The notes under the pieces were generated by a model. The model did no database searches and was not told where the DNA came from. It saw only the letters and a list, made by a program, of their open reading frames with translations. 64,000 nt of DNA from Fulvivirga marina (GTDB lineage: Bacteria; Bacteroidota; Bacteroidia; Cytophagales; Cyclobacteriaceae), in NCBI RefSeq assembly GCF_016775155.1, contig NZ_JAEUGD010000016.1, forward strand, positions 1 through 64,000. Direction: 5' to 3'. Position 1 is the stretch's first letter. Each line of letters opens with the position of its first letter. Made by a program: the position numbers and the translations under genes. Of the stretch, positions 34,086-43,880 are shown in pieces.

Positions 34086-35420
34086 ATGGATGACCTGATG
34101 GCTGCGCGGTCTCAAATGGCCTTATCTCTCGGATTTCATATAATTTTTGCGTGTATAGGTATGGTCATGCCCTTTTTTATGGCCACCTCTCACTACTTTT
34201 ATCTTAAAACGGGTGATCTTAACTATAAAAACCTGACAAAAGCATGGGGTAAAGGTGTTGCTATATTTTTTGTAACAGGCGCGGTTTCTGGCACCATGCT
34301 TTCTTTTGAGCTTGGCTTACTATGGCCAGCCTTCATGGAACATGCCGGCCCAATCTTTGGAATGCCTTTTTCTCTGGAAGGAACAGCCTTTTTTATTGAA
34401 GCCATAGCTATTGGCTTTTTCTTGTATGGCTGGGACAGGTTCAGCCCTTGGTTTCACTGGATAACTGGGCTAATTGTAGGTATCAGTGGCCTAGCTTCTG
34501 GTATTCTGGTGGTAGCAGCTAATGGCTGGATGAACAGCCCTTCAGGCTTTGACTATGTCGATGGCAAATATATTAATATAGACCCCATAGCGGCGATGTT
34601 TAACGACGCTTGGTTTACTCAGGCACTCCATATGACCATAGCAGCCTTTGTTGCTACAGGTTTTGCAGTGGCAGGCATACATGCCCTGATGCTTTTAAAA
34701 GGCAAGAATATAGGCTTTCATATCAAGGCATTCAAAATAGCTATCATTTTCGGCGGAATTGCGGCTGTAGTCCAACCTATTTCAGGAGATATTTCAGCCA
34801 AAGATATTGCCAAAAGACAGCCTGAAAAACTGGCGGCAATGGAGTCTCATTTCGAGACAAAAAAGCAGGCACCACTACTTATTGGAGGTATTCCCGATCT
34901 GGAGAGAAAAACCGTAGATTATTCCATAAAAATTCCCGGGGCTCTTAGCTTTCTTGCTCACGGCGACTTTGATGCTGTTGTAATCGGACTTGATCAGATC
35001 CCGGAAGAAAATCACCCTCCTGTTTTAGTAACTCACATAGCCTTTCAAATCATGGTCTTTACAGGTATGATTATGGTTGGTTTAGGCTTACTATACTTCT
35101 TTGCCATTTGGAAAAAACAGAACTGGATTAACAAAAAATGGTTTCTGAAGTTATTTATTGCGGCAACTCCCTTAGGCTTCATAGCCGTTGAAGCCGGGTG
35201 GACCGTGACAGAGGTTGGGCGACAGCCATGGATACTTTATGGCTATATGAAAACAAGTGAAGCCCTAACTCCTATGCCAGGAATCACTTATTCATTCATA
35301 GTGTTTTCCTTGGTATACCTCTCATTATCTTTAGTTGTAGTGTTTCTACTTTACAGACAAATAAAGGCAGTACCTGAATTATATAGCAACCAGAACAAAA
35401 CTACGGAGTCAATTCAATAG
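34086..35420 (+). CDS. cydA: Cytochrome bd quinol oxidase subunit I
   Basis: This 444-residue integral membrane protein is the haem-bearing subunit of the high-affinity terminal oxidase that reduces O2 to water with quinol. His18 (GFHIIF) fits the conserved ligand of the high-spin haem. GRQPW, conserved in bd-type oxidases, lies near residue 378. The Q-loop is short, giving the CIO-like (short-loop) form usual in Bacteroidota rather than the long-loop E. coli CydA. It is followed 3 bp later by cydB. A purine-rich AAAGGATT precedes the ATG. Confidence 0.95.
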   Translation: MDDLMAARSQMALSLGFHIIFACIGMVMPFFMATSHYFYLKTGDLNYKNLTKAWGKGVAIFFVTGAVSGTMLSFELGLLWPAFMEHAGPIFGMPFSLEGTAFFIEAIAIGFFLYGWDRFSPWFHWITGLIVGISGLASGILVVAANGWMNSPSGFDYVDGKYINIDPIAAMFNDAWFTQALHMTIAAFVATGFAVAGIHALMLLKGKNIGFHIKAFKIAIIFGGIAAVVQPISGDISAKDIAKRQPEKLAAMESHFETKKQAPLLIGGIPDLERKTVDYSIKIPGALSFLAHGDFDAVVIGLDQIPEENHPPVLVTHIAFQIMVFTGMIMVGLGLLYFFAIWKKQNWINKKWFLKLFIAATPLGFIAVEAGWTVTEVGRQPWILYGYMKTSEALTPMPGITYSFIVFSLVYLSLSLVVVFLLYRQIKAVPELYSNQNKTTESIQ

Positions 35421-35423
35421 CCT

Positions 35424-36440
35424 ATGTTATACGTTGTCATTGCATTTCTAAGTTTATCCATTCTGTTCTACCTCCTTTTCGGTGGGGCAGACTTTGGTGC
35501 TGGTATAGTGGAACTGATTACTAAAAGCGAACTCCGGCAAAATACCCGAATGCTTACATATAAAACAATTGGTCCCATATGGGAGGCAAACCATATGTGG
35601 CTCGTCATCATTATTGTTATTCTTTTTGTAGGCTTCCCTCCCATCTATTCAACACTGTCAATTTACCTGCATATCCCTTTGCTTTTCATGCTGCTCGGCA
35701 TTATTGGCAGAGGTACTGCCTTTGTCTTTCGCCATTACGATGCTGTAAAAGATGACATGCAAAGGGTTTACAATCTCATATTCACTTATTCAAGCTTTAT
35801 CACGCCCTTTTTTCTAGGTATAATAGCTGGTGCCATGATATCCGGAAATATCAACCCTGATGCGGACAACTTCTACGCCCTTTTTATTGCTCCCTGGACT
35901 GGATTTTTCCCTATCACGGTTGGTATATTTACTGTATGTATTTGTGGTTTTCTTGCTGCAGTTTACTTATCAGGTGAAGAGACTGATCAGGATATCAGAC
36001 AGCTATTTATTCGTAAGGCTCGTTTACTTAATTTAGGTACTGTACTATCTGGTGCTATGGTGTTTTTTGCCGCCTACATTGATGGTATATCACAAATGGT
36101 TAAGCTGGTCATCCAACCTGTTACACTGATCATACTAACCCTTGCTTCTCTTTCTTTATGGCTTCTCTGGCACTTTCTTCATAAGCAAAAAGCTATGGAA
36201 AGTCGCCTTATTGCAGGATTTCAGGTTACAATGATACTTTTGGCCATAGGCTACCACTATTTTCCGAACTTTCTGGTGATGCATAATGGCACAAATCTAT
36301 CTCTGATTAATTCAGCAGCTATGGGTAAACCAATTACTACACTAGCATGGGCTCTTATACTGGGCAGTATATTTATTCTTCCTTCACTTTTCTATCTGAT
36401 ATACAGTTTCCAAAAAGAACAGCAAAAGGAGGTTTTGTAA
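35424..36440 (+). CDS. cydB: Cytochrome bd quinol oxidase subunit II
   Basis: The 338-residue protein has about nine membrane segments. It carries the subunit II signature FGGADFGAG (19-27) and WEANHMWL near residue 53. CydB scaffolds CydA and does not ligate haem. It starts 3 bp after the cydA stop, so the two form a two-gene operon. No cydX or cydCD homologue is adjacent. Confidence 0.95.
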   Translation: MLYVVIAFLSLSILFYLLFGGADFGAGIVELITKSELRQNTRMLTYKTIGPIWEANHMWLVIIIVILFVGFPPIYSTLSIYLHIPLLFMLLGIIGRGTAFVFRHYDAVKDDMQRVYNLIFTYSSFITPFFLGIIAGAMISGNINPDADNFYALFIAPWTGFFPITVGIFTVCICGFLAAVYLSGEETDQDIRQLFIRKARLLNLGTVLSGAMVFFAAYIDGISQMVKLVIQPVTLIILTLASLSLWLLWHFLHKQKAMESRLIAGFQVTMILLAIGYHYFPNFLVMHNGTNLSLINSAAMGKPITTLAWALILGSIFILPSLFYLIYSFQKEQQKEVL

Positions 36441-36508
36441 ATATTGATTTACCGAATGTATTGAAATAGTCTGCACACTAATTAAAAAATAAATTCAATG
36501 GATCGGCC

Positions 36509-37840
36509 TTAGATCATACCACGGCTTTTCAACTCCAGGTATTTATTGATAGCATTAATGGATAAGTTTTCCGGGCGAGTAAATATATTTTGTATGCCAT
36601 AACGACTCAGTTCACTAGTGATCTGCTCTCTATCAGAAGCGATCTTATGCGCAATGGTCTTATAGTAAATATCCTTGAGTGTTTTCTTTTCAGCACTATA
36701 ATAGTTTATAAGCTCTTTATTTTCGAATACAACCACCACAAGTAAATGTAATTTATTGATCCTCCTAAGTACCGGCAATACACGTTCCAACGCATGTGCA
36801 CTTTCAAAATTTGTAAACAGAAATATCAAACTACGGCCTCTCAGGGTTCTCCTTAGTACTGTATACATTTTTTCATAGTTAGCATCCAGCCTACTCTCCT
36901 CTTCTCTGTAAAGAGCTTCCAGTATTTTCTTCAGTTGGCTCCGACCTCGATCTGCCTTAATGATACTACCCATATTATCTGAGAACGTGATCAATCCTGC
37001 TTTATCCTGCTTCTGAAGCGATGTATTAGCTATAACTAAACTCGAGTTAACCGAATAATCCAGTAAGCTTAGTCCATTAAATGGCATCTTCATATAGCGG
37101 CTTTTATCTATAAGACAATAAACCTGCTGAGCCTTTTCATCTGTATAGCTATTTACCATAAGTTTACTAGCTCTGGACGTCGCCTTCCAGTTCATACTCT
37201 TGTAGTCATCTCCAATGGTATATTCCTTGATTTGCTCAAACTCATAGCTATGCCCAATCCTTCTGATTTTCTTAATACCAAAATTTGAAGTGATGCTTAC
37301 AGCTGCCTTAAGCTCATACTTCTTCATATCAATAATGGAAGGGTAAACAGCGACATTATCCTCAAGGTTGAAAGATATACGCCTCTGGACAAGACCAATA
37401 ACAGAGGTTAAGAATAAATGAACCTTTCCAAAGTTATATTGCCCTCGCACCAACGGTCGAATGTTATAAACAGTTTTGTTTTTCTCATTTGGCAACAGGT
37501 GGGTATGCTTTACAAACCCCCTTCTTTGCAACTGGTAAGGAAGTTCATCTACAATTTCGATAGACAAAGGTATGGAAGACATATTTCTGATCCGAAGCTC
37601 TACTTCATTATCATTGCCTAGTGAGAGTAGTTTTGAAGTGCTTCTGGAGCAGGTTAAGGCAACCGACTTCCCATGTAACATGAGTACATCAGCAATTACA
37701 ACAGCCATATAAGCCACAAGTGCCGTTTTGGCTATAGCCATAAATACTGGCCATGGAAAACCTAAAACAAACAAAAAAATAACCCCTCCTAGCAAAAGGA
37801 AGAATCTGGTAGGAAGATATAAATTCTTTAGTTGTCTCAC
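36509..37840 (-). CDS. DUF58 domain protein
   Basis: The 443-residue product starts with a GTG that overlaps the MoxR stop (GTGA), so it is translationally coupled. It has two N-terminal hydrophobic segments (residues about 14-50), a beta-rich region, and the DUF58 core GDDYKSMNWKATSRASKLMV around 208-227. A vWA-like region follows (YCLIDKSRYM; LIFLFTNFESAHAL). DUF58 proteins pair with MoxR ATPases in membrane-associated chaperone or assembly systems. The partner is the adjacent MoxR. Confidence 0.88.
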   Translation of the reverse strand: MRQLKNLYLPTRFFLLLGGVIFLFVLGFPWPVFMAIAKTALVAYMAVVIADVLMLHGKSVALTCSRSTSKLLSLGNDNEVELRIRNMSSIPLSIEIVDELPYQLQRRGFVKHTHLLPNEKNKTVYNIRPLVRGQYNFGKVHLFLTSVIGLVQRRISFNLEDNVAVYPSIIDMKKYELKAAVSITSNFGIKKIRRIGHSYEFEQIKEYTIGDDYKSMNWKATSRASKLMVNSYTDEKAQQVYCLIDKSRYMKMPFNGLSLLDYSVNSSLVIANTSLQKQDKAGLITFSDNMGSIIKADRGRSQLKKILEALYREEESRLDANYEKMYTVLRRTLRGRSLIFLFTNFESAHALERVLPVLRRINKLHLLVVVVFENKELINYYSAEKKTLKDIYYKTIAHKIASDREQITSELSRYGIQNIFTRPENLSINAINKYLELKSRGMI

Positions 37841-38826
37841 CTGGGCACCTCAACCTTTTTGATAATCTCATCGATTACATCTTCAGGCTCCACGCCTTCC
37901 AACTCCCTATCAGGACTCAGAATAATTCGGTGGTTAAGGACTGCCTTGGCAACAAATTTAACATCATCAGGAATTACAAAATCGCGTGCATTAATGGCTG
38001 CCACAGCCTTGGAAGCCCTCATTAAAGCCAGCGAAGCCCTTGGGGATGCCCCAAGAAAGAGGTCTCCATTATTACGAGTGTCATGCACTATTTCCGCTAT
38101 ATAATCAAGTATTTCATCCTTGATATGGACCTGCTCTATCAACGTACCTGCTTCTTTGATGTCTTTCTTCTTCAAAACAGATTTTACGGCCTTCATAAGC
38201 TCGAGCGAGAAGTCACTTCTAAACCTTCTCAGAATGGTTTTTTCATCATTTAAACCCGGGTAATCAAGTTTTATTTTAAAAAGAAACCTGTCTAACTGTG
38301 CTTCAGGGAGTTTATAAGTACCTTCCTGCTCTATGGGGTTTTGGGTAGCAATGATCATAAATGGAAAGTCCATATTATATGTAATACCGTCTACGGTGAT
38401 CTGACGCTCTTCCATCACTTCAAATAAGGCAGATTGAGTCTTGGCAGGGGCTCGGTTGATCTCGTCGATCAACACTATATTGGCAAAAACAGGTCCTGCA
38501 TTAAACTTGAACTCCGAGTCTTTCATATTGAAAACGGAAGTCCCCACTACATCAGAAGGCATCAGGTCTGGAGTAAACTGCACGCGACTGTATTTGACAG
38601 ATAAGGTCTGAGCAAAAAGCTTAGCCCCCATGGTCTTTGCCAAACCGGGAACACCTTCAAGTAAAATGTGCCCCTGAGTGAATAAAGAAACCATCATAAG
38701 GTCGATCAACTGGTCCTGACCTACCAATATTTTTTTGATCTCTTGCCGTACAGCACTTACATTATTCCTAAACCTAATGAGTTCGTTATCCTCCCGTAGA
38801 CCTTCTTCCTGTAAATTTTCTTCCAT
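37837..38826 (-). CDS. MoxR-family AAA+ ATPase
   Basis: The 329-residue protein has Walker A EGVPGLAKT (57-65), Walker B IVLIDEINRA, sensor 1 IATQNPIEQEG and arginine-finger-type residues in LDRFLFK, all typical of MoxR. These ATPases act as chaperones for vWA or DUF58 partners. The order SpoIIM - DUF4129 - DUF4350 - MoxR - DUF58 is the standard Bacteroidota arrangement. It starts 2 bp after the DUF4350 gene. Confidence 0.93.
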   Translation of the reverse strand: MEENLQEEGLREDNELIRFRNNVSAVRQEIKKILVGQDQLIDLMMVSLFTQGHILLEGVPGLAKTMGAKLFAQTLSVKYSRVQFTPDLMPSDVVGTSVFNMKDSEFKFNAGPVFANIVLIDEINRAPAKTQSALFEVMEERQITVDGITYNMDFPFMIIATQNPIEQEGTYKLPEAQLDRFLFKIKLDYPGLNDEKTILRRFRSDFSLELMKAVKSVLKKKDIKEAGTLIEQVHIKDEILDYIAEIVHDTRNNGDLFLGASPRASLALMRASKAVAAINARDFVIPDDVKFVAKAVLNHRIILSPDRELEGVEPEDVIDEIIKKVEVPR

Positions 38827-38828
38827 TT

Positions 38829-40028
38829 TTATTTACTCTTTTGATAAAATGATTCAATCATTTCGTGGAAAGCAACCAGATCATCGGCACTTATCTCCAC
38901 TTTAAAATCCAATCTTTGATATTCTTTAAATATTTTCTCCACTTCTTCAAAGGGCACCTGCGATTTCAAGCTGACTCTTTTGATAAGATTGTCATCTAAC
39001 ACGTTTGTAAGCAAGTTGTAATTATGCCGAATATAAGACAAAAAGAGGTTCATCTTATGATCAGCAATTTTCTTATGATTTTGTTCCTCAAAATACAAAT
39101 AGCCCATAGTTTCGGCGAATTCAATGGTGGTATTCGTATTGGGCTCCAATACAGGAATTATCCGTTGTCTTCGCTTAGCATAAAAGATCATGTATATGAA
39201 ACTGGTGATGAGCAACAGATACCAGGCCCATTTCAGTGGTGGCTGAGAAAGTATATACTTCAAAGGACTATCCTTGCTTTCAGCTTCGTCAAACGGGGTT
39301 TTACTAAATTCATCCCAATACACTTGCCTGACTTGAAAATAAGACATCACCTGTTCTACATACGCTAAAGACTCTTCATTCTTGAGGTAGTAATTGCCAA
39401 AAACCAATGGAGTAGTATGGAAGTAGAAATAACCTTCACCAAATTTGACTCTGAAAAAATTAGGCTTATCTTCATTAAAATAGGCCAGCACTTCCACAAC
39501 ATCCGTACATTCCAAACTGTCAAGGTAGCTCCAATAATTACTCACTGGACGCCAATACATGATATACTCATATGCATATTCCTCAGGTTCTTTCTCAAAC
39601 TTCATCATTATTTTTTCAGCAGGCTCTGAGCTTATCACACCACACTCATCAAAATATATTTCATAGCTGAGGTCGTAAGGAAATGCTGTTGTTGCGAGTA
39701 AAGCAGAATTTCCTGCAGAAACAAAAGAAGTAAGACTGTCAAGGTCTTCATACCGATAGTAGGCTTCACGCCCTAAAAAAACATACAAAGATTGCTCCTG
39801 GTCTGCAGAAAGACTTGCTGCCACAGGCGACTCTATAATAGTAAAATTTTCATCATAATGAGTCTTCATCAGTTCATGATAAATATAGCCTCCGTATGGT
39901 TGCTTACTATCAATTTTGTAAGTTTCACTCCAATTATAAAATTTATTGCTACCAGCTGTAAAGAAAAAAAATAAGAACACAGCAATAAGTAAAACCCCGA
40001 TGATGATCAATAGCTTTTTCCTATCCAT
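38829..40028 (-). CDS. DUF4350-type membrane protein
   Basis: I prefer the ATG at 40028 (MDRKKLLIIIG); another ATG lies 6 bp upstream. Both overlap the DUF4129 gene slightly. The product of about 399 residues has an N-terminal membrane segment (residues 5-23), a periplasmic region of about 230 residues with the DUF4350 pattern (PYGGYIYHEL near 43), and a second membrane segment near 258-278. The C-terminal about 120 residues are cytoplasmic and helical. Function unknown; it is a fixed member of the MoxR/DUF58 block. Confidence 0.8.
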   Translation of the reverse strand: MDRKKLLIIIGVLLIAVFLFFFFTAGSNKFYNWSETYKIDSKQPYGGYIYHELMKTHYDENFTIIESPVAASLSADQEQSLYVFLGREAYYRYEDLDSLTSFVSAGNSALLATTAFPYDLSYEIYFDECGVISSEPAEKIMMKFEKEPEEYAYEYIMYWRPVSNYWSYLDSLECTDVVEVLAYFNEDKPNFFRVKFGEGYFYFHTTPLVFGNYYLKNEESLAYVEQVMSYFQVRQVYWDEFSKTPFDEAESKDSPLKYILSQPPLKWAWYLLLITSFIYMIFYAKRRQRIIPVLEPNTNTTIEFAETMGYLYFEEQNHKKIADHKMNLFLSYIRHNYNLLTNVLDDNLIKRVSLKSQVPFEEVEKIFKEYQRLDFKVEISADDLVAFHEMIESFYQKSK

Positions 40029-40701
40029 TGTCATATTGATTTATGGATTGGTAATAGCTCTTAAACTTATGACTCATCTCAACAAGATATTGGTCTCCCA
40101 TATTCTTCTCTCCATACCATATCAATTGATAAATGCCGGTTACTTCCTCAAAGCGATCATAAGTGTTGTGCCCTCTCATTTCGTAGAGGTAGTCCATATT
40201 GGTCTTTTCCTTCTTCCAATTGATCAAACCTTTAGTCGCGAGTTCTTTAATAATTATCAGGTAATAAATTCTCAGGGCAAGACGGTAATTCTTATCCTCA
40301 ACAACTTTTTTGAGCCATTGCATCAAATCAGATTCCATGAGGTTCTGCTCAATATCCTCTAGCTTTTGCTGCATATCACCTCCCTTGTGCTTTGCCTTTA
40401 TGCGAAGATTATTACCGGCAAGTTTGCTGATAACCACAATTAGGATAATAATGAAAACCGCAATAACAATGATCTGCAAAAATTGCCCGCCCGCGGGGAA
40501 TATACTTCCTCCTTTAGAGCGGACATTTCCCTTAGACTCTCTTTCTTTTTTTTTAAGCTCCTTTTTATCTGGGGAATAGTCAATATCCTTAGTTATTTCC
40601 TTCCAGTGCTGTCTATTGAAGGTATCAAAATCCTCATTCTGACATCTGCTGTCAGTAAACACAAAAAAAACCAATGCTATCGTCAATATTACGATTCTCA
40701 C
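40021..40701 (-). CDS. DUF4129 domain protein
   Basis: The 226-residue product starts with GTG directly next to the SpoIIM stop. It has a signal-like N-terminus ending near residue 20 (FTDSRCQNE), a Lys/Glu-rich region, one central membrane segment (about 72-92, LQIIVIAVFIIILIVVI), and a C-terminal DUF4129 region with RIYYLIIIKELATKGLINWKKEKTNMDYLYE. In actinobacteria DUF4129 is often fused to transglutaminases. Here it is the free-standing Bacteroidota form. Function unknown. Confidence 0.8.
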   Translation of the reverse strand: MRIVILTIALVFFVFTDSRCQNEDFDTFNRQHWKEITKDIDYSPDKKELKKKERESKGNVRSKGGSIFPAGGQFLQIIVIAVFIIILIVVISKLAGNNLRIKAKHKGGDMQQKLEDIEQNLMESDLMQWLKKVVEDKNYRLALRIYYLIIIKELATKGLINWKKEKTNMDYLYEMRGHNTYDRFEEVTGIYQLIWYGEKNMGDQYLVEMSHKFKSYYQSINQYDNG

Positions 40702-42519
40702 CTAAACATCCTTTCTTTTACCAAAATTAGAGATTTGCTCCTTTAGCCATACTGCCTCCTTAATCTCTACAAGAGTATAATATTGGATCGAGAATCCCAA
40801 CAAAAAGAAGGGTATAACCATTGCGAGCCCCAGAGTCATGACCAATCCATTTATTACCAAACCAATATGGTAAGTTGTTTCCGGATCCAACACAAAATTA
40901 GCCTGAATAAACTCCATATAGAATGCAAAAAAGGGCGTATCAGTTAAAACAAAGAAGGTAAAACCAATAAATAGCAACAGAGCATAAAGCCCCAAGGCTC
41001 TTCCCAACGTCTCTTTCCAAAGACCACTCACGCGGCTAATGGCTGATCCCAATGAAATTTGCTCCTTTAAATAAATGAATGTACAAAATAGTGCCATTGG
41101 CATAATCAATACCCAAAAGAAAAAAGAAAAAAATCCATTGATGAAGAATGGCATATTAATTAAAAAGCTTGCAAATAGACCCGCTATCAGGGCTCGCTGC
41201 TTGCTTAATTTAATTGCATGATATTTCGGAAACCGAAGCAAGGTAAGATACACAATGCCCGCCAGAAAAAGTAAATTAACAAAAAATAACGCGGGATATT
41301 CTTGATAATCAATAAGAAAGGACAACTTCTTAAAAAACCATGAATCTACGTAAATCAAACTATTCCCTATAGGTTCTCGCAAAACAAATGCTGCTCCTGC
41401 CAGGTACACTAGTGTAAGCAATATGGCTGATTTAAAATACGGCTTAACTATTCTTTGGTAAATTAAAACAGCATCTCTAAAGATCTCATTGACTTTTCTA
41501 ATTTTCCCTTCCAGTGTAGGTACTTTTAAATTCCTCGACTGTAGACGAGTTTCTCTTAATGGTTGTAGGGTACCATTCCTATGCTTGGAAAATGGTACCC
41601 ATACAAAATAAAAAACCATAAAGAATAATGACACTAAAATCAGTGTCAGTTTTACCATATCCGGAAGTTCAGTGTATCTGGTTACAAATGACTCGATCAG
41701 TGCAGCAAATACCAATATGGGAACAATACCAATCAACAACTTAAGTCCTCGCCTTGCTGAAAGCTGAAAAGCCCGTATCCGCGAATGAGTGCCTGGAAAA
41801 ACAAATCCCTTACCCAACACTATCCCCGCTGCACCGGCTATAACTATAGAAGATATCTCCAAAGTACCATGAAGCCAAATACTAAGAAAAGACTCTACCC
41901 CCAACCCTCGCTCGATAAAAAAGAATTGGAAGGTACCCACCATGATACCGTTATATACTAAAACGATGATTGCACCCAAAGAAGCAAGGATGCCCGTGAT
42001 AAATGTAAGAAAAGCCACCCTTACGTTATTCAACGTAATACTCAAAAACATATCCACTTCATTGGAACTTTTATAAACCCCCATAGGGTCCCCATCTTCT
42101 ATGTTATTGATAGTCATGTCAACATAACTATCTCCCAGGATAGATCTGGCAAACTCAGGGTCGTAGACTGAGGATAGTACGCCAATAGCAAATGCCAACA
42201 AAAAAACTACTAGCGCTGTAAAAAGTTCATACCTGCAGTAAAAAACAACACTTGGCAATTCTTCCTTCCAAAAATTAACAAACTTATTTCTGCTTTCTTT
42301 TTTATTCTTATATATGTTGTAAAAAAGTTGCTGTGCGAGATTATTGAGGTAAACACGAATAGACCGGTTAGGGTAATTGGTGCGTGCATATGAAAGATCA
42401 TCCGTGATCTGAATAAAAAGATCACTAAGTTTGTCAGGATCTCTTTTGTTAAGGCGGAGAAGTTGTTCAAATTTTAGCCATTTTTCCTTATTTTGCTCAA
42501 TGAACTTCGTCTCCTTCAT
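40702..42519 (-). CDS. SpoIIM-family multi-pass membrane protein with C-terminal extension
   Basis: I start at ATG 42519 (MKETKFIEQN), because the longer frame to 42582 runs into the divergent RDD gene and has no conserved residues. The 605-residue protein has a soluble helical N-terminus (1-90) and a SpoIIM membrane region (about 95-310: NNVRVAFLTFITGILASLGA, LHGTLEISSIVIAGAAG). A further membrane domain with about five to six segments fills the C-terminus (350-585). Spore formation is not implied; the family occurs widely in non-sporulating bacteria beside MoxR. It heads the leftward five-gene block and faces the RDD gene across 33 bp. Confidence 0.83.
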   Translation of the reverse strand: MKETKFIEQNKEKWLKFEQLLRLNKRDPDKLSDLFIQITDDLSYARTNYPNRSIRVYLNNLAQQLFYNIYKNKKESRNKFVNFWKEELPSVVFYCRYELFTALVVFLLAFAIGVLSSVYDPEFARSILGDSYVDMTINNIEDGDPMGVYKSSNEVDMFLSITLNNVRVAFLTFITGILASLGAIIVLVYNGIMVGTFQFFFIERGLGVESFLSIWLHGTLEISSIVIAGAAGIVLGKGFVFPGTHSRIRAFQLSARRGLKLLIGIVPILVFAALIESFVTRYTELPDMVKLTLILVSLFFMVFYFVWVPFSKHRNGTLQPLRETRLQSRNLKVPTLEGKIRKVNEIFRDAVLIYQRIVKPYFKSAILLTLVYLAGAAFVLREPIGNSLIYVDSWFFKKLSFLIDYQEYPALFFVNLLFLAGIVYLTLLRFPKYHAIKLSKQRALIAGLFASFLINMPFFINGFFSFFFWVLIMPMALFCTFIYLKEQISLGSAISRVSGLWKETLGRALGLYALLLFIGFTFFVLTDTPFFAFYMEFIQANFVLDPETTYHIGLVINGLVMTLGLAMVIPFFLLGFSIQYYTLVEIKEAVWLKEQISNFGKRKDV

Positions 42520-42552
42520 ATAATATGACCAATTTGCTCTTAAACTGGCAAT

Positions 42553-43278
42553 ATGCAAAAAATTGAAATTAACACCACACAAAATGTTAGTATTGAATTC
42601 GAAGCAGCCTTACTTCGTGACAGGGTTTTGGCCTTTGGGGTAGATTTTCTAATTATGGGTGGTGCTTCACTTATTATTTCCATTATCATCACTATAGCCT
42701 TCACCAGTACAGCAGAATACCTGTATTATTTCTTTATAGTACCTATAATTTTCTTTTATAGTCTCGCTTTTGAAACACTCAATCATGGCCAATCTCCAGG
42801 AAAACGAGTGATGGATCTTAAGGTAGTGAAATTGAATGGTGCTGAGCCCCGATCCAGTGACTATGTAATGAGGTGGGCTTTTAGAATGGTAGATATCTAT
42901 TTATCCTTTGGGGTACTGGCTGCTATTTTTATAGGAAGTTCTAACAAAAATCAAAGGCTTGGGGATATGGCGGCAGAAACCACCGTAATAAAAATTAAAC
43001 CAACTAGGACACTTCGCCTCAATGACATTATTAACATTAATTCCATTGATAACTACCAGCCTGTATACCCTGAGGTTAAGAAGCTTTCAGAGTCTAATAT
43101 GCTACTGGTTAAAAGCGTAATAGAAAGATATAAAGCTTTCCCTAACCAAGCCCATCGCGAAGCGGTACATACGCTTGCTGTAAAGGTTAAGGAAAAAATC
43201 AAAGTAGATCAAGACACAAACGGGGATCTCGACTTTCTTCAAACTCTCATTAAAGATTATGTTGTACTAACCCGTTAA
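42553..43278 (+). CDS. RDD family membrane protein
   Basis: The 241-residue protein has an N-terminal Arg-Asp motif (LLRDRVLAFGVDF), three to four membrane segments, and GQSPGKRVMDLKVV, the RDD-family loop. The C-terminal 80 residues are soluble. RDD proteins are proposed transporters or ion exchangers. In Bacteroidota it is usually divergent from the SpoIIM gene as here, with a compact promoter region. Confidence 0.85.
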   Translation: MQKIEINTTQNVSIEFEAALLRDRVLAFGVDFLIMGGASLIISIIITIAFTSTAEYLYYFFIVPIIFFYSLAFETLNHGQSPGKRVMDLKVVKLNGAEPRSSDYVMRWAFRMVDIYLSFGVLAAIFIGSSNKNQRLGDMAAETTVIKIKPTRTLRLNDIININSIDNYQPVYPEVKKLSESNMLLVKSVIERYKAFPNQAHREAVHTLAVKVKEKIKVDQDTNGDLDFLQTLIKDYVVLTR

Positions 43279-43303
43279 GACTACGAAGAATATACCCTAC
43301 TAA

Positions 43304-43702
43304 TCAAGCTGCCTTTTGAGATACTTTGATATATTGCTTTAACTCCTTTTGCTTAAGCATGATATCTGCTAACGGGAGATGTAAATCTTTGCTATATAGC
43401 CTGTATATTAACTGCCACTCCCTTTCATCCATAAAACCATCAGCATTGGCAATTATACTCAACCATGCTACAAAGCGAACTTGGATGTTAATATCAAGTT
43501 GCTTCATTCCCTGAAGAACTTCTTTGTAAAGCAAGGCATGGTCAATGGTTCTTAGGGTTTCTACTTCTCTTTCCAGGGAATCTTCTGTAATCCTTTCATA
43601 CTCCGCCATCCTCTTTCCCACCACAAGTTCCTTGTCATCAATAATGTCATCTGCGTAAACAAGCAGAACATACATTTTAATCAGTGTGAGTTGTCTATTC
43701 AT
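43304..43702 (-). CDS. TerB-like helical protein
   Basis: The 132-residue product is helical. NADGFMDEREWQL near residue 85 and ADDIIDDKELVVGKRM near 17 are two TerB-type acidic turn motifs, so it is distantly related to the TerB-like protein at 25585-25941. Function unknown. It is convergent with the RDD gene, 25 bp apart. Confidence 0.6.
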   Translation of the reverse strand: MNRQLTLIKMYVLLVYADDIIDDKELVVGKRMAEYERITEDSLEREVETLRTIDHALLYKEVLQGMKQLDINIQVRFVAWLSIIANADGFMDEREWQLIYRLYSKDLHLPLADIMLKQKELKQYIKVSQKAA

Positions 43703-43880
43703 GATCTTTTAGGATGTTTTTATTACATCGTACCAAAATCAATACCATTAAAAAAACGCTTTTTATTCATTAAATTAAGCAATAATATAACTTTTTAAGA
43801 TCCCAATACGGGAAAACTATTCAATATGGATAAAGCCATGGGTAATTGCCGTCTTTAGCTCATACCCAGGCTATAATATT

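Noticed and set aside
40702-42519. Evidence of sporulation from the SpoIIM-family protein
   Set aside because: The family is common in non-sporulating bacteria next to MoxR/DUF58 genes, and no other sporulation gene is present.
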